From: CAZVWW01 sp964631265
Lineage (GTDB): Bacteria > Thermotogota > Thermotogae > MWEM01
Assembly (NCBI GenBank): GCA_964631265.1
Contig: CAZVWW010000028.1
Span: 1 to 21,603, forward strand
Direction: 5' to 3'
Length of the DNA: 21,603 nucleotides
Every line of letters begins with the position of its first letter. The first letter of the stretch is position 1. The position numbers and the translations under genes were made by a program. This document shows positions 6,992-14,226 of the stretch, in pieces. Under the pieces are notes generated by a model, which saw only the letters and a list, made by a program, of their open reading frames with translations, did no database searches and had not been told where the DNA came from.

Positions 6992-7993
6992 GTGAAAAAG
7001 ACTGATATGACTGCCAATGAGGAGATGAGCATCAGAAGTGTTCACAGCGATTTCACGGAACAGGCCGTTGAATTGCTGTCAAAGGATTACAAGAAGCAAC
7101 GGCAAAGACTTTCCCTGTTGCCGGATTTTCATGAATTTAAACCCGGGATTCAAGAAAAAGTACATTCCCTTTTTAAGGCCGGGGCGGGGATTGCTGTTTT
7201 TTCCGGGGATGAGATGGTTGGCTTCCTCTCGGGATTCAAGTGTGATTGTTTGTTTGGAAAGAGTCGGGGGATCTATGTCCCGCTGTATGGGCACTGCGCT
7301 GTTGAAGTTAATAAGCCCGGGATTTATCAAAAACTCTACGCTGAAGCCGCTGGTCGATGGGTGAGAGAGGCGTTTTATTCTCATGTGATCACCCTTTTTT
7401 GTCTGGATCATCAACTGGTTAATACCTGGTTTGCCCTGGGATTTGGAAACAGATGTGTGGAAGCGATAAAACCGGTGGTTGAGCCGGAGGTTTCCATCGA
7501 GAATTACACGATAATCAAGGCTGAAGAAGATGATGTTTATCGCTTAAAAGACCTCTATTCCGAAGAGGGTGGATACTATCATCAATCTCCGCTCTTTATG
7601 CCACAAGACGCGCCGAATGAAATCCAGGAGCTGGTTGATGAATTCATCGAGGAAGACTGTGAGATATGGATTTGTCTTGATGAGGAAAGGGCCGTCGGGT
7701 ATATGAAGATAACCGGAACAGGTGAATCCTTCCTATCTGAACATCCTTCTGTCAAGAACATCACCGGAGCTTATATTGATGAAAGCTACAGGGGGAGAGG
7801 GATTGGTTCTGCTTTGTTGAAATGGATTCAAAGATGGCTTCTTGAGCAGGAAGTAAAGCGCCTGGGGGTTGATTTTGAATCCTTTAATCTTTCCGGGAAC
7901 CGTTTTTGGCGAAAGCATTTCGTACCCTATACATACAGTATGACAAGAAGAATCGATGAGAGAGTGAACCAAAAAGCCTGCTTAGATGATTAA
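6992..7993 (+). CDS. Tandem GNAT-type N-acetyltransferase
   Basis: A 333-residue protein that appears to be two GNAT folds. The C-terminal half (about 170-320) is canonical: the acetyl-CoA pyrophosphate loop is RGRGIGSALL (267-276), followed by NLSGNRFWRKHF near 299-310, the usual motif B. The N-terminal half (about 10-160) is degenerate: GIAVFSGDEMVGFLSG looks like strands 2-4, and NTWFALGFGNR like motif B, but there is no glycine-rich loop. In such double-GNAT enzymes usually only one half is catalytic. GTG at 6992 is the start, with AAGGGGG directly after the stop of the methyltransferase gene (gap 10 bp), so translation of the two is probably coupled. The acceptor amine is unknown. The pairing suggests successive modification of one small molecule, which is inference. 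Confidence 0.85.
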   Translation: MKKTDMTANEEMSIRSVHSDFTEQAVELLSKDYKKQRQRLSLLPDFHEFKPGIQEKVHSLFKAGAGIAVFSGDEMVGFLSGFKCDCLFGKSRGIYVPLYGHCAVEVNKPGIYQKLYAEAAGRWVREAFYSHVITLFCLDHQLVNTWFALGFGNRCVEAIKPVVEPEVSIENYTIIKAEEDDVYRLKDLYSEEGGYYHQSPLFMPQDAPNEIQELVDEFIEEDCEIWICLDEERAVGYMKITGTGESFLSEHPSVKNITGAYIDESYRGRGIGSALLKWIQRWLLEQEVKRLGVDFESFNLSGNRFWRKHFVPYTYSMTRRIDERVNQKACLDD

Positions 7994-8073
7994 CCCGGGT
8001 TGTCCGTAAACGTTGTCGATGCATGTTATAAACACTATTGGTTAAACCGTTTCTTATTGTAACAATTTTTCGG

Positions 8074-8100
8074 TATAATGGAATTAACAAGATTTATAAT
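8074..8100 (+). promoter_or_regulatory. Candidate -10 boxes for the histidine kinase gene
   Basis: TATAAT occurs twice, at 8074-8079 and at 8095-8100, within 45 bases of the kinase start. Neither has a good -35 at standard spacing. The 124-bp gap after the acetyltransferase gene contains no convincing terminator, so read-through is possible. Confidence 0.3.
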
Positions 8101-8117
8101 CAGAAATTGTGTAATAT

Positions 8118-10574
8118 TTGGAAGTGATGACAATTAGAAACGAACAGCATTGGGAAAAACTCTCGGAGTCTTCTGAGGAACTCCTCAAGGGGAGCGATGT
8201 TGATCTGAATATGGTGGCGGATAAGATGCGCGCCTTAACCGGCGCTGCATACGTTGCTTTAAACCGGTTTGTTGAGGATTCCATGGAATTGAAAACAGTG
8301 GCAGTGGCCGGTTTTTCGGACAAATATAAGAGAATCAAAGATATCCTGCATTTTAATTTGAACGATCAGACCTGGAAACCGAGTCCTGAGAAGCTGGAGA
8401 TGGTCAGAGGGAGAAGAGTCGTCAGATTTGAGAGTCTATCAGCGTATATCGATAACTCTGTGACAGAGCACTCATTGAAGGAGTTTGAAGCTGCTTTTAA
8501 CCTTGGTTTTGTCTATATCATCCGTATCAGCAAAGAACAGACGATTATCGGGGATTTCACCTTGCTTTTTGAGAGAGGAAAAAGCCTGACAAATCCGGAA
8601 GTTGCCAAACTCTACGCAGATATTGTCGGCCTGTTCCTTGAAAAGCGGAAGAGTGAGCAAAAATACAGAAATCTCTTCGAGGAATCGAATGATGCCCTTC
8701 TTATCAACGATAAATCGGGGAATATCAGGGAAGTCAACAGATTTGCCTGCGAGCTTTTTGGTTATACAAGGGAAGAATTGTTGAAGAAGAACATCCTGGA
8801 GTTGACTCCTGAAGAATATGTCGAAAGGAACAAAAATGCCTTAAATGAGGTTTCTGCTGAAGGCAGAGTACGAATAGACACTATCCATAAGAATAAACAG
8901 GGACAGTTGATTGAGGTCTCTGTCAACGCCACTCTCTTTGAACGGGAAAAAGATCTGATCCTTGCCAGTATCCGGGATATACGAAGAAGAAAGGAAACTG
9001 AAAATGCCCTTAAAGAGAGTGAAGAGCGTTTTCAGGCGATGCTTGGGGTTATTCCGGATATGGTTTCCATCCAGGATTCGGATATGAACATTATATACAG
9101 CAACTGGAATGGTTTTGCGGCTGTTGAAAGGGGAAAGAGGCAGTTGAATACGAAGTGCTATAAAACCTACCGGGGATTCGATTCTCCCTGCCCGGACTGC
9201 AAGGCGAAGGTTGTCCTTAAGACCGGGAGACCCTATCATTGCGAGACAAAACTCCCGAACAACAGATGGTATGAGATCCGGGTCATCCCCATCACATTCA
9301 AAGGGGATCACGTCGAGTTATTTGTCGAATGGGTCCGGGATATCTCTCCGAGGAAACTGAATGAGACAAAGGAAAGGAAGAATTTAGAAACGATCAAATC
9401 GATCAACGAAAAACTGGAAAGAGAGAAAACAAAGGCGTTGGCAGCAAGCAAGGCAAAAAGTGAGTTTCTGGCCAATATGAGCCACGAACTACGAACCCCT
9501 CTGAACGGTGTCATCGGGTTTTCCCAGCTTCTGGAAAACACTCCTCTGAATGTTGAGCAGAAAGAATACATCGATGTTATCCATAGCTCAGGAAAAACGC
9601 TGCTGCACATCATCAGTGACATACTGGATTTTTCAAAGATCGAAGCCGGAAAACTTGAACTGAACGAGGAAAGAATTGATTTAAAGCTCCTTCTAAAGAA
9701 CACAGTTGAGATCGTTTATCATAATGCTGTTGCAAAAGGGATCAAACTGACAGAATCCGTTCCTGCTGAGCTCCCCCGTTTCGTGGCGGTTGATCCGGTC
9801 AGGTTGAAACAGATTTTGTTGAATCTACTGGTGAATGCCGTTAAGTTCACTGAAGAAGGGGAAGTCAGTTTCTCCGTTTCCTGTTTAAATATGAATCGCA
9901 AAAAGAAGACGATTGTTCTTATCTTCTCAATCAGGGATACAGGCATCGGAATCAAAAAGGAAAATCAGAAGAAGATCTTTGAGGCCTTTAACCAGGAGGA
10001 TTATTCCATCACACGGAAATTCGGCGGGACTGGGCTGGGTCTCTCGATCTCAAACAGCCTGCTTCATAAAATGAATTCCTCTCTGTCTTTGGAAAGTGAA
10101 TACGGGGTGGGAAGCAACTTCTTCTTTGAACTGGAACTGCCTTTTGATGAGCATTCAGAGGAAGAGCCAATCCCAACTTTCTCCGGTGAAGAGCTGAAAA
10201 GACTGCGCAATTGCAATGCCAAAATCCTCATCGTTGAAGATGACCGGTTTAACAGACTGTTGACAAAGAAGATCTTACGGTCTTTGTCAGATAAAATCGA
10301 GGTTGTTGAAGCTGAAAATGGGGAGCAAGCGTTAGAGATCTTGCAACATAAGAAAATCTGTCTTGTTCTAATGGATTTAAGAATGCCCAAAATGGATGGT
10401 TATGCAACAACCGGTAGAATACGACAATTTAACCAGGACATACCCATAATAGCTGTGACAGCCAATGTCCTGAAAGAAGAAAGAGACAAGTGCCTCAAAG
10501 CAGGCATGAACGATTATCTGCCCAAACCGTTTTCCCACGAATCGCTTGCAGGTGTTATCAGAAAATTTCTTTGA
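8118..10574 (+). CDS. Soluble hybrid histidine kinase (GAF-PAS-PAS-HisKA-HATPase-REC)
   Basis: An 818-residue sensor with no membrane segment, so it should sense a cytosolic signal. Domains: GAF-like (about 20-172); PAS1 (182-290); PAS2 (300-412), containing C347, C358, C361 and C375; a short coiled coil (415-448); HisKA with phospho-accepting H456 in SHELRTPLNG; HATPase_c with N573, DTGIGI (607-612) and GGTGLGL (636-642); and a receiver with acidic pair D708/D709, phospho-acceptor D753 in LMDLRMP, T781 and K803. All catalytic residues are present. There is no HPt domain and no output domain, so phosphate must pass to an unlinked partner. Start uncertain: TTG 8118, GTG 8124 or ATG 8127, none with a good ribosome site (residues numbered from 8118). 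It ends 84 bp before the BMP-family protein, a possible partner. Confidence 0.92.
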   Translation: MEVMTIRNEQHWEKLSESSEELLKGSDVDLNMVADKMRALTGAAYVALNRFVEDSMELKTVAVAGFSDKYKRIKDILHFNLNDQTWKPSPEKLEMVRGRRVVRFESLSAYIDNSVTEHSLKEFEAAFNLGFVYIIRISKEQTIIGDFTLLFERGKSLTNPEVAKLYADIVGLFLEKRKSEQKYRNLFEESNDALLINDKSGNIREVNRFACELFGYTREELLKKNILELTPEEYVERNKNALNEVSAEGRVRIDTIHKNKQGQLIEVSVNATLFEREKDLILASIRDIRRRKETENALKESEERFQAMLGVIPDMVSIQDSDMNIIYSNWNGFAAVERGKRQLNTKCYKTYRGFDSPCPDCKAKVVLKTGRPYHCETKLPNNRWYEIRVIPITFKGDHVELFVEWVRDISPRKLNETKERKNLETIKSINEKLEREKTKALAASKAKSEFLANMSHELRTPLNGVIGFSQLLENTPLNVEQKEYIDVIHSSGKTLLHIISDILDFSKIEAGKLELNEERIDLKLLLKNTVEIVYHNAVAKGIKLTESVPAELPRFVAVDPVRLKQILLNLLVNAVKFTEEGEVSFSVSCLNMNRKKKTIVLIFSIRDTGIGIKKENQKKIFEAFNQEDYSITRKFGGTGLGLSISNSLLHKMNSSLSLESEYGVGSNFFFELELPFDEHSEEEPIPTFSGEELKRLRNCNAKILIVEDDRFNRLLTKKILRSLSDKIEVVEAENGEQALEILQHKKICLVLMDLRMPKMDGYATTGRIRQFNQDIPIIAVTANVLKEERDKCLKAGMNDYLPKPFSHESLAGVIRKFL

Positions 10575-10658
10575 TTGCCGATATGGTACTATAAAACAGA
10601 ACCGGTGGAAAAAATCAGCAATTATAAAAAAATAGCAGAAGAATCAGGAGGTTTTTTT

Positions 10659-11753
10659 ATGAAAAGAGTATTGATAGTATTCTTCATTATTGTGTTAGCG
10701 GTTATTACTGCAACCGCGACTGTGAATGACGAGATGAGCATTGCCCTGCTCGTCAACGGCAATCTCGGGGATAAGTCATTCTTCGATTCCGCTGCCGGTG
10801 GCATGAAGATGATGGAAGAGAGACTCGGAGCAGAGATTAAGATCATTGAGATGAATTACAATCCGGGTGAGTGGGAACCAACACTGGACGATATCTCAAG
10901 CAGTGGGATATACGATCTGATCATTGTCGGAACCTGGCCCATGGTTGATATTCTCACGCGTATTGCCCCTTATTATCCGGATGTGAAATACATCATATTT
11001 GATGCCAGGGTCAACTTTACTGCAGGGGATCCGGACAATATTTACGCGATTAACTATAAGCAGAATGAAGGCTCTTTCATGGCAGGGGCATTGGCCGGCT
11101 TAGTGACAAAAAAGGCCGATCTGAGATACACCAATCCCGGTGTGGATAAGATCGGTGTGCTCGGGGGAACCAACACACCGATCACCAACGATTTCATCGT
11201 AGGTTATATTGAAGGGGCCCGTTATGTCAACAGCGAAGCAACGGTATTCGTCTCATACGCAGGTGCCTGGGATGATCCGGTTAAGGGGAAGGAACTCTCC
11301 CGGGTCATGTATTCAAACGGTGCCGATGTTGTCTTTAATGTGGCAGCTAAAACGGGAAACGGAATCTTCTCGGCTGCAAAGGAGATGGATCGATACAGTA
11401 TCGGGGTTGATTCAGATGCCCAGCTGCTCTACAGTAAGAGTAACCCCGCCATCGTGGAACATATTCTCTCATCGATGCTGAAAGATGTGGGACTCTCTCT
11501 TTATTTATCCGTCGAAAAGTATCAACGCGGAGAATTGGATTTCGGACAGAATGAGAGTCTGGGATTGAAAGAAAATGTCGTCGGTTTGGCAATGAATCGA
11601 TACTTCACGGCATTTTTGAAGGAAAATCCCGTCATTAAGAAAGAACTGGAAGCCATCCGCGAAAAGATTATTGCGGGTAAGATAGAGATCACAACGGCAT
11701 TTGGAAAGTCAAATGAAGAGATCGATCAAATCATTGATAACGCAAGGCCATAA
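10659..11753 (+). CDS. BMP-family (PnrA/Med-like) substrate-binding protein, orphan
   Basis: A 364-residue exported binding protein of the basic-membrane-protein family, which usually binds purine nucleosides for an ABC transporter. Residues 1-20 form a signal peptide (KR, hydrophobic core, then TATA). There is no lipobox cysteine, unlike most monoderm relatives, so it should be soluble outside the membrane. Family hallmarks: NGNLGDKSFFDSA near 33-45, then further on AINYKQNEGSFMAGALAG, KIGVLGGTNTPITNDFIVGY and GVDSDAQ. The start is ATG 10659 with AGGAGG 7 bases upstream; the longer open frame from 10575 lacks both a ribosome site and an N-terminal signal. No ABC ATPase or permease gene is nearby, which is unusual. 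Its place directly after a sensor kinase suggests a sensory or scavenging role (inference). Confidence 0.9.
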   Translation: MKRVLIVFFIIVLAVITATATVNDEMSIALLVNGNLGDKSFFDSAAGGMKMMEERLGAEIKIIEMNYNPGEWEPTLDDISSSGIYDLIIVGTWPMVDILTRIAPYYPDVKYIIFDARVNFTAGDPDNIYAINYKQNEGSFMAGALAGLVTKKADLRYTNPGVDKIGVLGGTNTPITNDFIVGYIEGARYVNSEATVFVSYAGAWDDPVKGKELSRVMYSNGADVVFNVAAKTGNGIFSAAKEMDRYSIGVDSDAQLLYSKSNPAIVEHILSSMLKDVGLSLYLSVEKYQRGELDFGQNESLGLKENVVGLAMNRYFTAFLKENPVIKKELEAIREKIIAGKIEITTAFGKSNEEIDQIIDNARP

Positions 11754-11797
11754 AGCAATCAGCTTTAAGTCCGATAAAGGGAAAAGGCAGGTGGCAT

Positions 11798-12805
11798 TTG
11801 AAGCATTTCATTAAGGATCACTATGATATCGATACAGACCGCTTCAAAAGATACGATCAAAGAGATTCCATCTTTGGGAGGCTCGTATACGATAAAAACG
11901 CACCGTTTTATAAAACCGATATGTATGAACGCGTGAGTGAAGTTGTCAATGAGGGAAAACCGGGTTATTCCAGAATGGATTTTGCCCGTGTAATTGGTTC
12001 GTGGTCTGTTTACAATCATTTTAGTGAGGCATTTGGGTCCGGCTGGCAAAAAGATGGTAATGTTATCACCGGTCTTCCCGGGAAAATGCGTTATGAAGTC
12101 GAGGACAAAGCACGGATGTCTGATGAGATAAAAAAGACAGTGAGAGTATATGGTGGTTTCAAAGCCGGTATAACAACCCTTAACCGGGACTGGGTATATA
12201 CGCATGACATTAATGGGAAGAAGATTGAGATACCCGATTCGCTAAAATATGTTATTGTGGTTTTGATCAAGATGAATCCGGAAGCTATCGTCAAGTCGCC
12301 GGAATTTGAGGCCTGCATCGAAACGGGAAAGGGCTATTCCATGTCGGCGTTTGTTATCGCCTGTCTGGCGGGATTTATAAGAAACCTGGGTTATAGTGCC
12401 CTGTCGATGGGAAACGATACAGCCCTGAGTATTCCGCTTGCCGTTGAGGCCGGTTTGGGGGAGTTGGGAAGAAACGGTCTTCTTATAACGCCGGAAAACG
12501 GTCCCTGTGTCAGAATTGGCAAGATATTTACCGATATGCCGCTTGCAATCGATCCTCCGGTTGATTTTGGCATTCGTGAGTTTTGTAAAAAATGCGCGAG
12601 ATGCGCCGAAAGTTGTGAAGTGGATGCCATACAGGAAATACAGGACCCGAATTATGAACAGATGTGTCCCTCAAACAACACTGGAATAAAACGTTGGACC
12701 GTTGATCATTATAAGTGTTACAATTTTTGGATTGAAAATGGAGGGGAATGCTCAACATGCATCGCAACATGCCCCTTTTTCAATAGAGCATACAGTAGTC
12801 GTTAA
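11798..12805 (+). CDS. Reductive dehalogenase/QueG-like double [4Fe-4S] protein
   Basis: A 335-residue protein related to reductive dehalogenases and epoxyqueuosine reductase. The C-terminus carries two ferredoxin-type cluster sites: C263-x2-C266-x2-C269-x3-C273, and C307 with C318-x2-C321-x3-C325-P. The segment AGLGELGRNGLLITPENGP (about 218-236) is the conserved stretch these families share in their corrinoid-binding domain. There is no twin-arginine signal and no RdhB-type membrane anchor gene nearby, so this is a cytoplasmic, non-respiratory member. It is shorter than typical respiratory RdhA (about 450-550 residues). The electron donor and substrate are unknown, and cobalamin dependence is inferred from family. 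The start is TTG at 11798 with AGGCAGGTGG just upstream. It sits 44 bp after the BMP gene and 20 bp before the FKBP gene. Confidence 0.85.
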   Translation: MKHFIKDHYDIDTDRFKRYDQRDSIFGRLVYDKNAPFYKTDMYERVSEVVNEGKPGYSRMDFARVIGSWSVYNHFSEAFGSGWQKDGNVITGLPGKMRYEVEDKARMSDEIKKTVRVYGGFKAGITTLNRDWVYTHDINGKKIEIPDSLKYVIVVLIKMNPEAIVKSPEFEACIETGKGYSMSAFVIACLAGFIRNLGYSALSMGNDTALSIPLAVEAGLGELGRNGLLITPENGPCVRIGKIFTDMPLAIDPPVDFGIREFCKKCARCAESCEVDAIQEIQDPNYEQMCPSNNTGIKRWTVDHYKCYNFWIENGGECSTCIATCPFFNRAYSSR

Positions 12806-12825
12806 TTGAAGGGAGTTTTTTTAAG

Positions 12826-13254
12826 ATGGCAAAGGCCGAAACAGGAAACAAAGTAAAGGTACATTACAAAGGGAGTCTGAAGGACGGAACAGTCTTCGAT
12901 GATTCCAGAGAGAGAGAGCCTCTTGAATTTGAGATCGGGGGCGGAACTGTTATACCGGGTTTTGAAAAGGCCGTTGTAGGAATGGAACCGGGCGAAACCA
13001 AAGAGGTCACAGTGCCACCGGGAGAGGCCTATGGAGATTATGATGAAAAATTGAGATTCGTCTTTGAAAAATCCCAGTTCCCAGATGATCTTGAGCTCAA
13101 ACCAGGACTCAGGTTAAATATGAAGGGAGAAAACGGTAAGGTTGCCGTTTTCACCGTTGTGGATGTTCTGGGAGATGAAGTGGTACTTGACGGAAATCAT
13201 CCCCTTGTTGGAAGAGAACTGGTATTTGACATTGAATTGATGGAAATTCTGTAA
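12826..13254 (+). CDS. SlyD-type FKBP peptidyl-prolyl cis-trans isomerase
   Basis: A 142-residue cytoplasmic FKBP. The isomerase core is split: residues 8-70 (VKVHYKGSLKDGTVFDDS, then GGGTVIPGFEKAVVGMEPGE) and 122-142 (DGNHPLVGRELVFDIELMEI). An IF chaperone insert lies between them (about 73-121), as in SlyD. The histidine-rich metal-binding tail of E. coli SlyD is absent, so it probably is not a nickel carrier. It catalyses proline isomerisation and assists folding. The ATG at 12826 follows GGGAG about 10 bases upstream. It is only 20 bp after the iron-sulfur protein, so it is probably cotranscribed and may help that protein fold (inference). Confidence 0.93.
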   Translation: MAKAETGNKVKVHYKGSLKDGTVFDDSREREPLEFEIGGGTVIPGFEKAVVGMEPGETKEVTVPPGEAYGDYDEKLRFVFEKSQFPDDLELKPGLRLNMKGENGKVAVFTVVDVLGDEVVLDGNHPLVGRELVFDIELMEIL

Positions 13255-13287
13255 ATTGATCTTTCTTAAAATGCGTCCTAATATACA

Positions 13288-13296
13288 TGGTAAAAT
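13288..13296 (+). promoter_or_regulatory. Possible extended -10 upstream of the 47-residue ORF
   Basis: TGGTAAAAT fits TGn plus a TATAAT-like hexamer. It lies in the 104-bp gap after the FKBP gene, about 63 bases before the ATG at 13359. No -35 is evident. Confidence 0.3.
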
Positions 13297-13358
13297 AGAT
13301 GATAAGAGCAGTGTTTTTTTCTTTTGTTAATCCATATTGTTTGAAGGGGGCGGAATAT

Positions 13359-13502
13359 ATGATCTACACAGTTGATGTTTTAAAGACTGACGGGATTCAA
13401 TCTGTAAAGGTGGATGCTTCAAACAGAAAAGAAGCAAGGATTAAGGTGAAAAAGAAAATCGGGGATGATAGAATCCTGGGCGTTAAAAACGACAGAGATT
13501 GA
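13359..13502 (+). CDS. Small basic protein of unknown function (47 residues)
   Basis: A 47-residue, lysine-rich soluble protein with a predicted strand (YTVDVLKTDG), a second strand (SVKVDAS), a helix (RKEARIKVKKKIG) and a final strand (DRILGVKND), i.e. a compact beta-beta-alpha-beta shape. The ATG at 13359 is chosen because AAGGGGG lies 8 bases upstream; the frame is open from 13299, but there is no start signal there. It is followed 18 bp later by a strong terminator, which supports a real transcribed unit that may be the last gene of the kinase-BMP-FeS-FKBP run or have its own promoter. I do not recognise the family. Confidence 0.65.
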   Translation: MIYTVDVLKTDGIQSVKVDASNRKEARIKVKKKIGDDRILGVKNDRD

Positions 13503-13520
13503 TTTTGATAGATTCCGGAA

Positions 13521-13551
13521 GAGGGAGGCCGAGATTGCCTCCCTTTTTTTA
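13521..13551 (+). terminator. Rho-independent terminator
   Basis: GGGAGGC (13523-13529), a 7-nt loop and GCCTCCC (13537-13543) are followed by seven T. This is a strong intrinsic terminator closing the transcription unit that ends with the 47-residue ORF. Confidence 0.92.
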
Positions 13552-13566
13552 TTTGACTCTTTTTTG

Positions 13567-13575
13567 TGGTATCAT
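13567..13575 (+). promoter_or_regulatory. Extended -10 promoter for the HAD-MFS-S41-like operon
   Basis: TGGTATCAT is an extended -10 directly after the upstream terminator and 38 bases before the HAD start codon. TTGACT at 13553-13558 is a good -35 hexamer, but its distance from this box is too short (11 bp); it would pair with the weaker TATTTA at 13575-13580 (16 bp). Confidence 0.4.
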
Positions 13576-13613
13576 ATTTACTGTTCGTCATCCTAATATT
13601 CAGGAGGTTTATA

Positions 13614-14216
13614 ATGATCAGAAATTGTATATTTGATGTCGGGGGCGTGCTTCTGGATTGGAATCCGGAACGGATCCTGACGCAGATGTTTGATGTTGAA
13701 AGGGCAAAGAAACTAAAAGAAATTATGATGGATTCACCCTACTGGCAGGAATTAGACCGTGGCAGCATCAGTATAGACGAGGCCGTTGATATCTTTTCGA
13801 AAGAGGAGCCGGCTTTGAGAGAGGAGATAACCTATGCCTTGAACCATTTCATCGAATACCTGCCGGTTATCCGGGAAAATGTTGAGATAGCAAAAAAACT
13901 GAAAAATGAAGGGTTTAATCTATACATATTGTCCAATTTTCAGAAAGAGGGTTTTGAAAAAGCCCAGGAAAGGTATGACTTTTTCAATATCTTTGACGGT
14001 ATTGTCATCTCATCCAGAATTAAGATGATCAAACCGGATCGGGACATCTTTGAGTATATCCTTGAACAATACTCGTTGACACCGACGGAGTGTACCTTTT
14101 TTGATGATTCTGAGAAAAACGTTGAAACTGCCGGTGATATGGGGATTAACGCTTTTCACACCCCTAACCATGATGCCATGAAGGCTGCCTGTAACAAGAT
14201 AATGGAAAAAGAATAA
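13614..14216 (+). CDS. HAD-superfamily (subclass IA) phosphatase, YihX-like
   Basis: A 200-residue HAD hydrolase. Motif I is IFDVGGVLLDW with nucleophile D8, and glycine at D+2 as in the YihX group. Motif II is YILSNF (S107), motif III is K140 in MIKPDRDIF, and motif IV is FFDDSEKN (D164/D165). The helical cap lies between residues 16 and 85. YihX-type enzymes release phosphate from sugar phosphates such as alpha-glucose 1-phosphate; the substrate here is not known. The ATG at 13614 is preceded by AGGAGG at 6 bases; the open frame extends upstream to 13566 without a ribosome site. It is the first gene of a tight operon: the MFS gene starts 10 bp after its stop. Confidence 0.9.
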   Translation: MIRNCIFDVGGVLLDWNPERILTQMFDVERAKKLKEIMMDSPYWQELDRGSISIDEAVDIFSKEEPALREEITYALNHFIEYLPVIRENVEIAKKLKNEGFNLYILSNFQKEGFEKAQERYDFFNIFDGIVISSRIKMIKPDRDIFEYILEQYSLTPTECTFFDDSEKNVETAGDMGINAFHTPNHDAMKAACNKIMEKE

Positions 14217-14226
14217 GGACACCTGT

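Noticed and set aside
8118..10574. Kinase as a LuxQ-like membrane receptor for the BMP protein
   Set aside because: No transmembrane or periplasmic domain is present, so direct binding to the exported BMP protein is unlikely.
10575..10658. Upstream extension of the BMP-family protein
   Set aside because: It would bury the signal peptide 28 residues in and lacks a ribosome site, whereas AGGAGG precedes the ATG at 10659.
11765..12205. Antisense open frame of 146 residues
   Set aside because: Shadow of the iron-sulfur protein gene, with no recognisable motif or start signal.
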